This document shows, one piece after another, positions 27,431 through 36,079 of a stretch of DNA of 64,000 bases. Every line of letters begins with the position of its first letter. The stretch's first letter is position 1. The translations under genes and the position numbers were made by a program. Source of the stretch: Xanthomonas sp. CFBP 8443 (lineage in GTDB: Bacteria; Pseudomonadota; Gammaproteobacteria; Xanthomonadales; Xanthomonadaceae); the NCBI RefSeq assembly GCF_025666195.1, contig NZ_CP102592.1, positions 2,728,001 to 2,792,000 on the forward strand, given 5' to 3'. Below the pieces are notes generated by a model. That model saw nothing but the letters and a program-made list of their open reading frames with translations, made no database searches and was not told where the DNA came from.

Positions 27431-27509
27431 TGCGTCCGGCCGGAGCCGCCTTGCGGAAAACCGGCATTTTCGCAGCGCCCGGGCCATCGGGGAACCCGTT
27501 GACAGGCGC

Positions 27510-27527
27510 ACGCCGACCTGTCGGCGT
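27510..27527. terminator. Hairpin downstream of the LOV kinase gene
   Basis: ACGCCGA and TCGGCGT form a 7-bp stem with a CCTG loop, 30 nt after the kinase stop on the - strand. No T run follows, so intrinsic termination is doubtful. Confidence 0.3.
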
Positions 27528-27557
27528 CAGCGCACGCCGACCAGCCTGCCTGCCGCA

Positions 27558-29186
27558 TCAGCTCACGCCGGTGGGGCCATCCAGCACGATGCGCACCTTG
27601 CGGGTCAGGTCCAGGCGGTTGTAGGGCTTGGACAGCACCTCGAACTCGGCGCCGCCGGCATCGGTGCGCTCGATCGTGGACTCGGCGTAGCCGGTGGTCA
27701 GCAACACCTTGAGCCTGGGCCGGCGCCGCCGCGCCTCGCGCGCCAGCATCACCCCATTGAGTCCGCCGGGCATGATCAGGTCCGAATACAGCAGGTCCAC
27801 GTGCACGCCGCTGTCGAGCAGTTGCAGCGCCTCGCGCGCGTTGTGCACGACGTGGGTGGCGTAGCCCTGGTCCTCCAGGAACAGGCGCGCCAGTTCGGCG
27901 ATGTCCGGCCGGTCCTCCACGATCAGGATCGTCTCGTCGCCCTGCCGGTCGAACGCGCGGCGGGTGCGCGAATCGCGCGGCGAGACGTTCTCGACATTGT
28001 CGTCGATCGGGAAGTACAGCCGCACCGTGGTGCCGTGGCCCTCTTCCGAATACAGCCGCACCGCGCCGCCGGACTGCTTGGCGAAGCCATACACCATCGA
28101 CAGCCCCAGGCCGGTGCCCTTGCCCTCGTCCTTGGTGGTGAAGAACGGATCCAGCACGTGGGCCAGCACGTCCGGCGACATGCCGCTGCCGTTGTCGGTG
28201 ACCGAGACGCAGACGTAGTGGCCGGGCAACAGGTTGTCGTAGGTGGTGGGCTCGTCGGCGCGGATCGACACGTTGCGGGTCTGGATGACCAGGCGCGGCG
28301 CAGGCTGCGCGGCCATCGCGTCGCGCGCGTTGATCAGGATGTTGAGCAGCGCCACCTCGGCCTGGGTCGGATCGATCCGGCAGTTGCGCAGGTCGGCCGC
28401 CAGGTCCAGCGCGAAGGTGATGCCGTCGCCCAGCGTGCGCTCGGCCACGTCGCTCATGCCGGCGACCAGCGCATTGAGGTTGAGCACGCGCCCTTCCAGC
28501 TTCTGCTTGCGCGCGAAGGCCAGCAATTGCTGGGTCAGCCGCGCGGCCTGGCCGGCGGCGTCGCGCGCGCGCTCCACGCTCTTGCGCAGCCGCGCCGGAT
28601 CCAGCGGCTCGCGCTCCACCGCATGCTCGATCAGTTCCAGATAGCCGGACATGACCTGCAGCAGGTTGTTGAAGTCGTGCGCGATGCCGCCGGTCAGCTG
28701 GCCCAGCGCCTCCATCTTCTGCGCCTGGCGCAAGGCGTCCTCGGTATCGCGGCGGCGGCTGACGTCCAACTGCGAGCCGAAGAAGTAGACCAGCTCGCCG
28801 TGCTCGTTGTAGACCGGCGAGATGAACAACGCATTCCAGAAACTGGAACCGTCCTTGCGATAGTTGAGGATCTCCACCGCCACTTCGCTGCGTGTGGCGA
28901 TCGCCTCGCGCACGCTGTCCACGGTATCGCGATCGGTGTCCGGTCCCTGCAAGAAGCGGCAGTTGTTGCCGAGCAGTTCGTCGCTGCTGTAGCCGGTCAT
29001 CTCCACGAACGCGCGGTTGACGAACACGATCGGGTTGTCCGCCTGCCTGGGATCGGTGACGATCATCGGCATGCGCGTGGTTTCCACGGCGGCGAAGAAG
29101 ATGTCGCTGCGGTGGTCGGACAGGTCGGCGGTGGTGTTTTCGTGGACGGTGACGCGCGATGGCTTGCTGGTATCGGGTGCTGGCAT
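27558..29186 (-). CDS. LOV-domain hybrid histidine kinase (blue-light sensor)
   Basis: A 542-residue soluble hybrid kinase. The N-terminal PAS domain carries the LOV signature GNNCRFLQG, with Cys76 as the flavin-adduct residue. Then come HisKA_2-like [11 protein letters not shown] with His170, HATPase ([14 protein letters not shown]), and a C-terminal receiver ([11 protein letters not shown]). This is the architecture of the Xanthomonas LOV kinases studied for light control of adhesion, motility and virulence. ATG 29186 is chosen; an in-frame ATG at 29204 would add six residues. It is expected to bind FMN and autophosphorylate in response to blue light. It is monocistronic here. Confidence 0.93.
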   Translation of the reverse strand: MPAPDTSKPSRVTVHENTTADLSDHRSDIFFAAVETTRMPMIVTDPRQADNPIVFVNRAFVEMTGYSSDELLGNNCRFLQGPDTDRDTVDSVREAIATRSEVAVEILNYRKDGSSFWNALFISPVYNEHGELVYFFGSQLDVSRRRDTEDALRQAQKMEALGQLTGGIAHDFNNLLQVMSGYLELIEHAVEREPLDPARLRKSVERARDAAGQAARLTQQLLAFARKQKLEGRVLNLNALVAGMSDVAERTLGDGITFALDLAADLRNCRIDPTQAEVALLNILINARDAMAAQPAPRLVIQTRNVSIRADEPTTYDNLLPGHYVCVSVTDNGSGMSPDVLAHVLDPFFTTKDEGKGTGLGLSMVYGFAKQSGGAVRLYSEEGHGTTVRLYFPIDDNVENVSPRDSRTRRAFDRQGDETILIVEDRPDIAELARLFLEDQGYATHVVHNAREALQLLDSGVHVDLLYSDLIMPGGLNGVMLAREARRRRPRLKVLLTTGYAESTIERTDAGGAEFEVLSKPYNRLDLTRKVRIVLDGPTGVS

Positions 29187-29261
29187 GGTCGATCGTAGTT
29201 CCATGCGAACCGTTGCTGGCCCGCCTATGCGGGCGACCACACCGGGGTCCGCACGCCGGCG

Positions 29262-29477
29262 TCAACGCGAATAGTACTTGTGCAGCCGTTCCACCACGAT
29301 TTCGTCCTGCAACGATTCCAGCGCCATGATCCGCACCTGCCGATCGCTCACCGCTAGCACACGTTCGACGTAGATCTCCGGCCCTGAGGCGGTTTCCTTC
29401 ATCGATTTGCTGAAGCCGTAGGGCATCACGCCCTTCTCGCCATCCTTGCTGCCACCGATATACAGAACGACCGACAT
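29262..29477 (-). CDS. Small conserved hypothetical protein
   Basis: A 71-residue soluble protein of unrecognised family. ATG 29477 has GAGGAAG upstream and the frame has regular GC-rich third positions, so it is very likely real. No motif, signal or helix is apparent beyond a probable small alpha/beta fold (VVLYIGGSKDG start, charged C-terminal helix). It lies 75 nt upstream of the LOV kinase in the same orientation and may share its transcript. Confidence 0.7.
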   Translation of the reverse strand: MSVVLYIGGSKDGEKGVMPYGFSKSMKETASGPEIYVERVLAVSDRQVRIMALESLQDEIVVERLHKYYSR

Positions 29478-29652
29478 GACGCTTCCTCTGTTGGGAATTC
29501 GTGGAACTGGCGCGCAGCCTACACAGCGCCACGTGAGGGGATTCTCCACGCAGGTTAATCGTCGCTGTTTGCCCGCAGATGACTTACTTCTTTCTCACAT
29601 CGGCTTAACTGCCCATGCCCGGTAGTCGCGCACCCCTCCCTGGCGGACCTGC

Positions 29653-30864
29653 ATGGATCTCAAGAGCGGCTACCCCTTCTGGTCCGTGCGCAACGGCCTG
29701 ATACAGGCCTTCCCGCAACTGCGCAACGACCTGCGCTGCGATGTGGCGATCGTCGGCGGCGGCATCACCGCCGCGCTGATCGCCGACGAACTGTCCGCGC
29801 ACGGCCACGAGGTCGTTGTGCTGGAACAACGCGACGTCGGCTGGGGCAGTACCGCCGCCAGCACCGCATTGCTGCAGTACGAGATCGACACCCACATGCT
29901 CGATCTGGCCAAGCGCTACGACGAGGACGCCGCCGCCCTCGCCTACCGCTCCTGTGCGCAGGCGGTGGAGCAGTTGCGGGCGCTGGCGCGGCCGCTGCGC
30001 GATGTCGACTTCGGCTGGAACGACAGCCTGTACTACGCCAGCCGCCGCCGTCACGTGCGCGTGCTGCAGCAGGAGCTGCAGCTGCGCGCGCGCCACGGAC
30101 TCGAGGTGGAGTGGCTGGATGCACAGGCGCTGCGCGCCGACTACGGCATCGACGCCCACGGCGCGATCCTCAGCCGCCAGGCGGCGCGGGTGGACCCCTA
30201 CCGCCTGACCTACCGCCTGCTCGGCCGCGCGCACAAGCGCGGCGTCGGGGTCTACGACCGCACCCGCGTCGAGCGCATCGACCTGAGCCGCCGCGGCGCC
30301 ACCCTGCACACCGAGCAGGGCCTACAGGTCCGCGCCGGGCATGTGGTGATCGCCGCCGGCTACGCCAGCCAGCGCTGGCTGGACCGGCGCGTGGCCCGCA
30401 ACCGCAGCAGCTACGCGTTCGTCAGCGATCCGCTGGACGACGCGGTGCTCGGCGCGCTGAAGCACACGATGGTGTGGGAAAGCGCGCGCCCCTACCTGTA
30501 CCTGCGCACCACCGGCAACGGACGCATCGTCGCCGGCGGCGAGGACGACGGCGTGGACATTCCGCTGCGCCGCGACGCCCGCGTCGACGGCAAGGCGCGC
30601 ACGCTGTCGCGCAAGATCGCCAAGGCGATGCCGGGCCTGGACCTGAAGCCCACCTTCGCCTGGGCCGGCACCTTCGCCGAAACCGAAGACGGCCTGCCCT
30701 TCTTCGGCCCGCATCCGCAGCGCGGGCCGCGCATGCAGTTCGCGATGGCCTACGGCGGCAATGGCATCACCTACAGCATGCTCGGCGCCAGCCTGCTGCG
30801 TGCGCACATCGAGCGCCGCGCGCATCCGCTCAAGCAGCTGTTCGGTTTCGCCCGGCTGGACTGA
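29653..30864 (+). CDS. FAD-dependent amino-acid oxidase-like oxidoreductase (DAO family)
   Basis: A 403-residue flavoprotein of the DadA/SoxA-like group. The Rossmann motif VAIVGGGITAALIADEL starts near residue 31 and is followed by VVVLEQRDVGWGSTAAS; the C-terminal FAD motif is in YGGNGITYSM. It should oxidise an amine or amino acid with FAD as cofactor in the cytoplasm; the substrate is not deducible. It converges with the small membrane-protein gene, leaving only 2 nt between stops. Confidence 0.85.
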   Translation: MDLKSGYPFWSVRNGLIQAFPQLRNDLRCDVAIVGGGITAALIADELSAHGHEVVVLEQRDVGWGSTAASTALLQYEIDTHMLDLAKRYDEDAAALAYRSCAQAVEQLRALARPLRDVDFGWNDSLYYASRRRHVRVLQQELQLRARHGLEVEWLDAQALRADYGIDAHGAILSRQAARVDPYRLTYRLLGRAHKRGVGVYDRTRVERIDLSRRGATLHTEQGLQVRAGHVVIAAGYASQRWLDRRVARNRSSYAFVSDPLDDAVLGALKHTMVWESARPYLYLRTTGNGRIVAGGEDDGVDIPLRRDARVDGKARTLSRKIAKAMPGLDLKPTFAWAGTFAETEDGLPFFGPHPQRGPRMQFAMAYGGNGITYSMLGASLLRAHIERRAHPLKQLFGFARLD

Positions 30865-30866
30865 GC

Positions 30867-31304
30867 TCAGCGCCGCCCCGGCCACCAGCCGCGGCCGAGC
30901 ATCGCGTAGCGATCGGCGGCGCGCTCAAGCGGGTTGCGTACATGGACGCCGCCGCAGGCGAAGTACACCGGCAGGAACAGCGGCCCCAGCACCAGGTACT
31001 GCAGCACGTGGGCGCGCTCGTGATCGCCGAGGCGTACGTTCGGGTGCCGGCAGCGACCGGCGGCGTGTTCGTAGGTGGCACAGGCCACGTCCAGGTCGTC
31101 GGCGCTGACCAGGATCACGTTGCCCAGCGTCAATGCGCCGCGCGGCCCCCAGGGAAACCGGTCGAACACCAGCGCCAGCTCGCGCCGGCTGACCCGCGCA
31201 CGGGCGCCGACCAGCATCGCGGCGAGTCCTGCTGTCAGGCCCAGCAGCGTATTGGGCAAGGTCCACAGCGCGCCCAGCACGAACCCGGCCAGGCGCAGCG
31301 CCAT
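30867..31304 (-). CDS. Membrane protein with HEXXH-like motif
   Basis: A 145-residue protein of no recognised family. Hydrophobic helices occur at about 3-30 and 95-112. Between them is DHERAHVLQY, an HEXXH arrangement typical of zinc peptidases, placed next to the second helix. It is the last gene of the phaE-phaC-DUF5329-PspC run, 11 nt after the PspC gene. ATG 31304 is chosen because the N terminus then opens with a helix. It could be a small membrane metallopeptidase, but the zinc site is an inference. Confidence 0.6.
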   Translation of the reverse strand: MALRLAGFVLGALWTLPNTLLGLTAGLAAMLVGARARVSRRELALVFDRFPWGPRGALTLGNVILVSADDLDVACATYEHAAGRCRHPNVRLGDHERAHVLQYLVLGPLFLPVYFACGGVHVRNPLERAADRYAMLGRGWWPGRR

Positions 31305-31315
31305 CGCCGGCTGCG

Positions 31316-31525
31316 TCAATCGGCTTCGTTGGGAATCAGCAGCCACAGGATCAGGTAGACCAGGATGCCGGGGAACGCGGCCGAGGCGATCGAGCCGATC
31401 ACGTAGACCACGCGCAGCAGCGTCGCGCTCCAGCCGAAGCGATGCGCGATGCCGCCGATCACGCCGGCGATCATGCGATCGTCGAGCGAGCGCGACAGCG
31501 TACGGGTGGGCTTGGGCTGGGACAT
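31316..31525 (-). CDS. PspC domain protein
   Basis: A 69-residue membrane protein with the PspC fold: basic N terminus, GVIGGIAHRFG, then a long hydrophobic segment (about residues 38-63). PspC proteins are inner-membrane sensors in envelope stress, though stand-alone PspC domains without PspA are common and of unclear role. It lies 28 nt after the DUF5329 gene in the same operon. Confidence 0.88.
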   Translation of the reverse strand: MSQPKPTRTLSRSLDDRMIAGVIGGIAHRFGWSATLLRVVYVIGSIASAAFPGILVYLILWLLIPNEAD

Positions 31526-31553
31526 GGCGGCGGCTCCTGCGGCAAATGCGCGC

Positions 31554-31976
31554 TCAGTCTGGGCGCGGCGCCGCGGACGGGGCGTGACGGCGCAGCACCG
31601 CCAGCTGTTGCGCGAACCAGGCCGCCGCATCCTGCTCCGGCTGGCCCGGACACGCCACCCGGTAGGCCTTGCCGCTGCTACTGCTTTGGCTGGCGCCGCG
31701 CTCGATGAACTGCTCGGCGGTGGCGGCCATCTCGCGCTTGCGCAGGTAGTCGTACTTGCGCTGCAGGTGCGCCTTGGCCTCCGCCGCCGGATACCAGCTG
31801 CCGTTGCGCTGGAACTGGCACGGCGAGGCCTGCAAGGCCGCCAGCAGTGCGTTGATCTCGCGCTCGGCGACCGGCGACGGCACGGCTGCGGCCGCGACCG
31901 TGCAGACGCAGGCCAGGCCGAACGCGGACAGGCGCATGCCGAGCCGCTGCGCGGATCGCGTGGTGGGTTTCATCAT
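31554..31976 (-). CDS. DUF5329 (YfeK-like) secreted protein
   Basis: A 140-residue protein with a signal peptide (hydrophobic stretch about residues 14-30). It has the features of E. coli YfeK/DUF5329: EINALLAAL, F-RNG-W, AEAKAHLQRKY, TAEQFIERGAS and SGKAYRVACPG. Function is unknown. The start is 4 nt after the phaC stop, so it is translationally linked to the PHA genes. A second Met codon follows directly at 31973. Confidence 0.82.
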   Translation of the reverse strand: MMKPTTRSAQRLGMRLSAFGLACVCTVAAAAVPSPVAEREINALLAALQASPCQFQRNGSWYPAAEAKAHLQRKYDYLRKREMAATAEQFIERGASQSSSSGKAYRVACPGQPEQDAAAWFAQQLAVLRRHAPSAAPRPD

Positions 31977-31980
31977 GTAT

Positions 31981-33057
31981 CTATTCTCCGCCATCGCGCT
32001 CGGCGAGCCAGCGGTGCAGCGCCCCCGGCACTTCGCGTTGCGCGCGGCCGGACACGTAGATGCCGATGTGGCCGCCGCGAAAGCTGAGCTCGGCGTAGTC
32101 CTCGCTGCCGACCAGGCCGCGCAGCGCGCGCGATGCGTCCGGCGGCACCAGGTGGTCCTGCTCGGCATAGACATTGAGCACCGGCATGTCGACCCGGGCC
32201 AGGTCCACGGCGTGGTCGCCGATGCGCGCGCGGCCATGCATCAGCGCGTTGTCCTGGTAGAACTGCTTGACGAACTCGCGGAACGTCTCGCCGGCCAGGT
32301 CGGGCGAATCGAAGATCCATTTTTCCATGCGCAGGAAGTCCTCCAGCGCGCGCGGATCGTCGAGGATGTCCAGCAGCCCGACGTATTTCTGCAGGTTCAA
32401 CCGGAACGGCTTGAGCATCAGGTAGCTGGCGTTCATCAGATCCGCCGGCACGTTGCCCAGCGTGTCCACGAACAGATCCACGTCCACCTGGCGCGCCCAG
32501 TTGGACAGCATGTTGTCCGGAGTATGGAAATCCACCGGGGTCACCATCGTCACCAGGTTGCGCACCTTCGCCGGCTGCAGCGCCGCATAGCACAGCGAGA
32601 AGGTGCCGCCCTGGCAGATGCCGAGCACGTTGACCGGCGCGTCGGCCGTGGCCGCGCGCAGGTGGTCGACCGCGCCGTCGATGTAGCGCAGCAGATAGTC
32701 TTCCAGGGTCAGGTAGCGCTCGGACCGGTCCGGATAGCCCCAGTCCAGCACATACACGTCCTCGCCCAGCGCCAGCAGGCCCTGCACCAGCGAGCGGTCG
32801 GCCTGCAGGTCGACCATGTACGGGCGGTTGACCAGCGCATAGACGATCAGCAGCGGCACCTTCGCGGTCGGCGGCTTGTTGCCGACGAAGCGGTACAGCA
32901 CCACCTTGCCGTCGCGCCACACCTCCTGCCGCTCGGTGACGCCGTACTGCACCTCATCCAGCCCGGGCAGCACGCGCAGCCCTTCCATGAGCTTGCGCTG
33001 CAGCTCCAGGGTTTCCTGCAGCAGGTCGTCGCTGCTGAAGCTCAACGGCCCTTTCAT
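31981..33057 (-). CDS. phaC: Class III poly(3-hydroxyalkanoate) synthase subunit PhaC
   Basis: A 358-residue cytoplasmic polymerase that links 3-hydroxyacyl-CoA units to polyhydroxybutyrate on granules. The lipase-like box GICQGG has Cys148 as nucleophile, with Asp301 (EQDHLVP) and His330 (GGHIG) completing the triad. Size and residue numbering agree with class III (Allochromatium-type) synthases. Its ATG overlaps the phaE stop (ATGA), securing equal synthesis of the two subunits. A 3-hydroxybutyrate dehydrogenase gene about 2 kb away supports a PHB function. Confidence 0.95.
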   Translation of the reverse strand: MKGPLSFSSDDLLQETLELQRKLMEGLRVLPGLDEVQYGVTERQEVWRDGKVVLYRFVGNKPPTAKVPLLIVYALVNRPYMVDLQADRSLVQGLLALGEDVYVLDWGYPDRSERYLTLEDYLLRYIDGAVDHLRAATADAPVNVLGICQGGTFSLCYAALQPAKVRNLVTMVTPVDFHTPDNMLSNWARQVDVDLFVDTLGNVPADLMNASYLMLKPFRLNLQKYVGLLDILDDPRALEDFLRMEKWIFDSPDLAGETFREFVKQFYQDNALMHGRARIGDHAVDLARVDMPVLNVYAEQDHLVPPDASRALRGLVGSEDYAELSFRGGHIGIYVSGRAQREVPGALHRWLAERDGGE

Positions 33058-34235
33058 GCGCGGCCCCGGCGCGGCGCCGCGCCCGGCTTGCCACGCGCCG
33101 GCCTGGCGGCGGGCTTGGACGCCGCGGCAGACCTGGACGACGCGACAGGCTTGGATTTGACCGGCGGCTTGGACGCGGAAGCGGCGCGCTTGGTGGGCTG
33201 CTTCGCGGCGGCCTTGGCCGGCGTGCCGGCTGGCGCCGCCTTGGACGCGGGAGCAGCGTCAGGCCGCCCGCGCGGCTGCGGGCGCGATGCGGGTGCGGCG
33301 TTCTCGGTGGACTGGGGGTTCGCCGTCGCCGCGACCGGCGCGGCACCGCGCTCCAGCCGCCGCAGCCGCCGCTCCAGATCGGCGATGTGCCGATGCGCCG
33401 CATCCAGTTCGCTGCGGGTCGGCAGGCCCAATTGCTCGCACAGCTGCTCGGTCTCGCGCTGCAGCAGCGAACGCAGGCGCATCTGCGCGTTGGCGAAGCC
33501 GGCATAGACCTCGCGGAACTCCTCCGACAACGCCGAAGCCGCATAGGCTTCCTCGGCGGCGTCGATCCACAGGTCGAACATCGCCCGCGCGTTGGTCAGC
33601 TGGCGGCCGGGATCCTCGTGCTCGCGCAGCTTGGCCTCGAACACGCCGAAGGCGTTGTCGATCGCGCCCTGCAACTGGCCCATGTACGCCTGCAGCTGCG
33701 CCTGGTAGTCCTGCTGCGCCTTGGCCAGCGCGCGCCAGCGCGCATGGTGGTTGCGGCCCGGGCCGAAGCCCGGCATCTGCAGCCACGGCCCGCTGTCGCG
33801 CTGCCAGCCCTGCAGCCATTGCGCCGCCTGCTGCAGCCACGGATCCACACCGACCTGGCCGGCACCGCGGGCGGTGCCGAGCAGCCATTGCAGCATCTGC
33901 TCGCGCTGGCCCTGTACCTGCTGCTTCCACGCCGCGGCCACGTCCGCGCTGCCGGCATCGCGCCCGGCGAACTGCGCGGCCACCTGCTGCATCGCGCCGA
34001 ACCAGTCGCCGGCCTGCCGCTGCAGCTGCGCCACCGCATCCTCGGCCTGCGGCGCGGTGCCGCGCGGCAGCCATTGCGCCCAGGTGTCGATCGCCTCGCG
34101 CCACGGACCGGCGGCGCCATCTGCTGGCGCTGCGGGCGCAGCCCCGCCCTGGCGCAGCGCCTCGCTCCACGCGCCCCAGTACTGCCGCGCCAACGCCTCG
34201 AAATCGCCGGCATCGTTGCCGCCGCTAGCCTTCAT
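33054..34235 (-). CDS. phaE: Class III PHA synthase subunit PhaE
   Basis: A 393-residue activator subunit of the synthase. The middle part (residues 90-320) is helical with many Trp and Gln, and a coiled-coil stretch ends near 325 (HRHIADLERRLRRLE), as in PhaE. The last 70 residues are a low-complexity Ala/Lys/Pro/Ser tail with KP and KS repeats, resembling phasin PhaF or histone-like tails rather than a normal PhaE end. ATG 34235 has GGGAGG upstream; a GTG two codons earlier is less well placed. First gene of the operon. Confidence 0.9.
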   Translation of the reverse strand: MKASGGNDAGDFEALARQYWGAWSEALRQGGAAPAAPADGAAGPWREAIDTWAQWLPRGTAPQAEDAVAQLQRQAGDWFGAMQQVAAQFAGRDAGSADVAAAWKQQVQGQREQMLQWLLGTARGAGQVGVDPWLQQAAQWLQGWQRDSGPWLQMPGFGPGRNHHARWRALAKAQQDYQAQLQAYMGQLQGAIDNAFGVFEAKLREHEDPGRQLTNARAMFDLWIDAAEEAYAASALSEEFREVYAGFANAQMRLRSLLQRETEQLCEQLGLPTRSELDAAHRHIADLERRLRRLERGAAPVAATANPQSTENAAPASRPQPRGRPDAAPASKAAPAGTPAKAAAKQPTKRAASASKPPVKSKPVASSRSAAASKPAARPARGKPGAAPRRGRA

Positions 34236-34281
34236 CGCCACCCTCCCAGGTCAGACGGGGGATGATAGCAACTGCACCCGG

Positions 34282-34902
34282 TCAGGGCTTGGGAATACGC
34301 AGGGTCTTGCTGATCATCAGCGAACCGGACAGCGCGAACAGCAGCACCAGCGGGTGCAGCAGCCACGGCCCCAGCCGCCATTGGCCCCACCACAGCGCGT
34401 CGCCGATGTGGCCCAGGTACGCGGCGACCGCGAGCACGATCACCAACGCCAGGCTGCTGGGGATCGGCGTGCCTTCGAAATACGGCACCTTGTCGCCGTC
34501 GCCGGCCAGCTGCTCAGCGGTGACGTTGTAGCGCGCCAGGCGGCTGACCCCGCAGCACACGAAGAAGCTCAGCACCAGCCAGTCCCAGCCGCCCTGCATG
34601 CCGCAGGCGTAGGCCAGCGCGGCCGGGGCGACGCCGAAGGAGATCACGTCGGCCAGCGAATCCAGTTCGCGGCCGAGGGTGGACGAGGACTTGCGCCAGC
34701 GCGCCACGCGCCCGTCCAGCGCATCGAACACGAACGCCAGCGGGATCAGCGCCATGCCGATCAGCAGGTCGCTGCGCCGGCCCTCCTGCAGGAAGCGCAT
34801 CGACGCGAACACCGCGCCGGTGCCGCAGAAGGCGTTGGCCAGGGTGAACCAGTCGGCCAACTGGAATTCGCGCAGCATGGAGAAGTGGCGTTTCATCGGC
34901 AT
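34282..34902 (-). CDS. pssA: CDP-diacylglycerol-serine O-phosphatidyltransferase
   Basis: A 206-residue integral membrane enzyme making phosphatidylserine, the precursor of phosphatidylethanolamine. The CDP-alcohol phosphotransferase motif is complete: DALDG, then AR, G and two Asp in DSLAD at the required spacing (about residues 52-78). Five or six further helices follow. ATG 34902 or 34896 are both possible. It is of the Bacillus-type PssA family, not the E. coli type. 46 nt upstream of the phaE start region, but in the same direction, so co-transcription from pssA towards phaE is not excluded. Confidence 0.93.
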   Translation of the reverse strand: MPMKRHFSMLREFQLADWFTLANAFCGTGAVFASMRFLQEGRRSDLLIGMALIPLAFVFDALDGRVARWRKSSSTLGRELDSLADVISFGVAPAALAYACGMQGGWDWLVLSFFVCCGVSRLARYNVTAEQLAGDGDKVPYFEGTPIPSSLALVIVLAVAAYLGHIGDALWWGQWRLGPWLLHPLVLLFALSGSLMISKTLRIPKP

Positions 34903-35038
34903 AGCGTGGCGGATCCGGCGTGAGAAGGGTGCGACCGGCACAGGGTAGCGTGGCGCCAGCGCAGTGGCGAGGATCGCCGCCATGGCGCCGTCGCGGCGCG
35001 CTGCTACGCTTGTCGCCCCTCGCCCACAGGTGCTTCCC

Positions 35039-35797
35039 ATGCAGACCGTCCTGATCACCGGCGCCGCCAGCGGCATCGGCGCCGGCATTGCCCGCGAACT
35101 GGCCGCCGGCGGCCGCCACATCGTCGTCAGCGACCTGGATGCGGACGCGGCCGCCGCGGTAGCCGCGCAACTGCGCGCGGCCGGCGGCTCGGCCGAGGCG
35201 GTGGCGCTGGACGTGAGCAACGAGGCCAGCATCGATGCGGCCCTGGCGGCGATCTCGCGGCCCGTGGACGTGCTGGTCAACAACGCCGGATTGCAGCACG
35301 TGGCGCCGCTGCAGGACTTCCCGATGGCCAAGTGGAGCCTGCTGGTCGAGGTGATGCTGACCGGCGTGGCGCGGCTGACCCAGGCGCTGCTGCCGGGCAT
35401 GCGCGCGCGCGGCTTCGGCCGCATCGTCAACATCGGCAGCATCCATTCGCTGGTCGCCAGCCCGTACAAGAGCGCCTACGTCGCCGCCAAGCATGGCCTG
35501 GTCGGATTCTCCAAGGCCGTGGCGCTGGAAACCGCCGACACCGACATCACCATCAACACGCTGTGCCCCAGCTACGTGAAAACCCCGCTGGTGGACAAGC
35601 AGATCGCCGACCAGGCGCGCACCCGCGGCATCTCCGAAGCCGACGTGATCGCGCAGGTGATGCTCAAGCCAATGCCCAAGGGCGTGTTCATCGACTACGA
35701 CGAGCTGGCCGGCTGCGTCGCGTTCCTGGCCTCGCCGGCGGCGCGCAACATCACCGCGCAGACCATCGCCATCGACGGCGGCTGGACCGCGCAGTAG
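35039..35797 (+). CDS. 3-hydroxybutyrate dehydrogenase (SDR family)
   Basis: A 252-residue NAD-dependent short-chain dehydrogenase. TGAASGIGAG (residues 8-17) binds the cofactor, NNAG follows, and the catalytic set is Ser in NIGSIHS with YVAAK. The stretch NTLCPSYVKTPLVDKQI and the end ITAQTIAIDGGWTAQ are typical of D-3-hydroxybutyrate dehydrogenases, which oxidise hydroxybutyrate from PHB breakdown to acetoacetate. ATG 35039 has AGGTG upstream. The PHB synthase genes lie just on the other side of pssA. Confidence 0.9.
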   Translation: MQTVLITGAASGIGAGIARELAAGGRHIVVSDLDADAAAAVAAQLRAAGGSAEAVALDVSNEASIDAALAAISRPVDVLVNNAGLQHVAPLQDFPMAKWSLLVEVMLTGVARLTQALLPGMRARGFGRIVNIGSIHSLVASPYKSAYVAAKHGLVGFSKAVALETADTDITINTLCPSYVKTPLVDKQIADQARTRGISEADVIAQVMLKPMPKGVFIDYDELAGCVAFLASPAARNITAQTIAIDGGWTAQ

Positions 35798-35845
35798 CGT
35801 GACGGCGCGTGCCGGCAACAATGGGGTTGCGGAACGGCGATCCTT

Positions 35846-36076
35846 GCTGGCGAATTTTTCGCCAATGCGGCGGCGGGCGTTGCGCTGCAACGCGGCCGCA
35901 CTCTTATCCACAGACTTCGGCCGGTTCCATCCACACCCGCTGTGGAGAAGCGCGGCAGCGGCTGGCGAAAGTTTCGCCAGTCGGCAAAATCGGCCAGCCG
36001 TATCAGCGACTTGCCGCGCTTGCCCACAGGCTTGTGCAGGATCGATCCACAGCCGCTGTGGACAAAGGCGCGGCGG
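35846..36076. repeat. Two imperfect 115-bp tandem units with DnaA-box-like sites
   Basis: Unit 1 (about 35846-35960) and unit 2 (about 35961-36076) each contain a hairpin (TGGCGAATTTTTCGCCA at 35848; CTGGCGAAAGTTTCGCCAG at 35962), then a DnaA-box-like sequence, then CCACA-N5-TGTGG (35931-35945; 36047-36061). The unit 1 box is TTATCCACA at 35904-35912, a perfect DnaA box; in unit 2 it is TTGCCCACA at 36020. Spacing between equivalent elements is 114-116 bp. The array fills the gap between the dehydrogenase and Nudix genes. Confidence 0.7.
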
Positions 36077-36079
36077 CGC

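Noticed and set aside
35846..36076. Chromosomal replication origin
   Set aside because: No dnaA, dnaN or gyrB gene and no AT-rich unwinding element are present; the surrounding genes are a dehydrogenase and a Nudix hydrolase. The DnaA-box-like sites are kept as a repeat finding.
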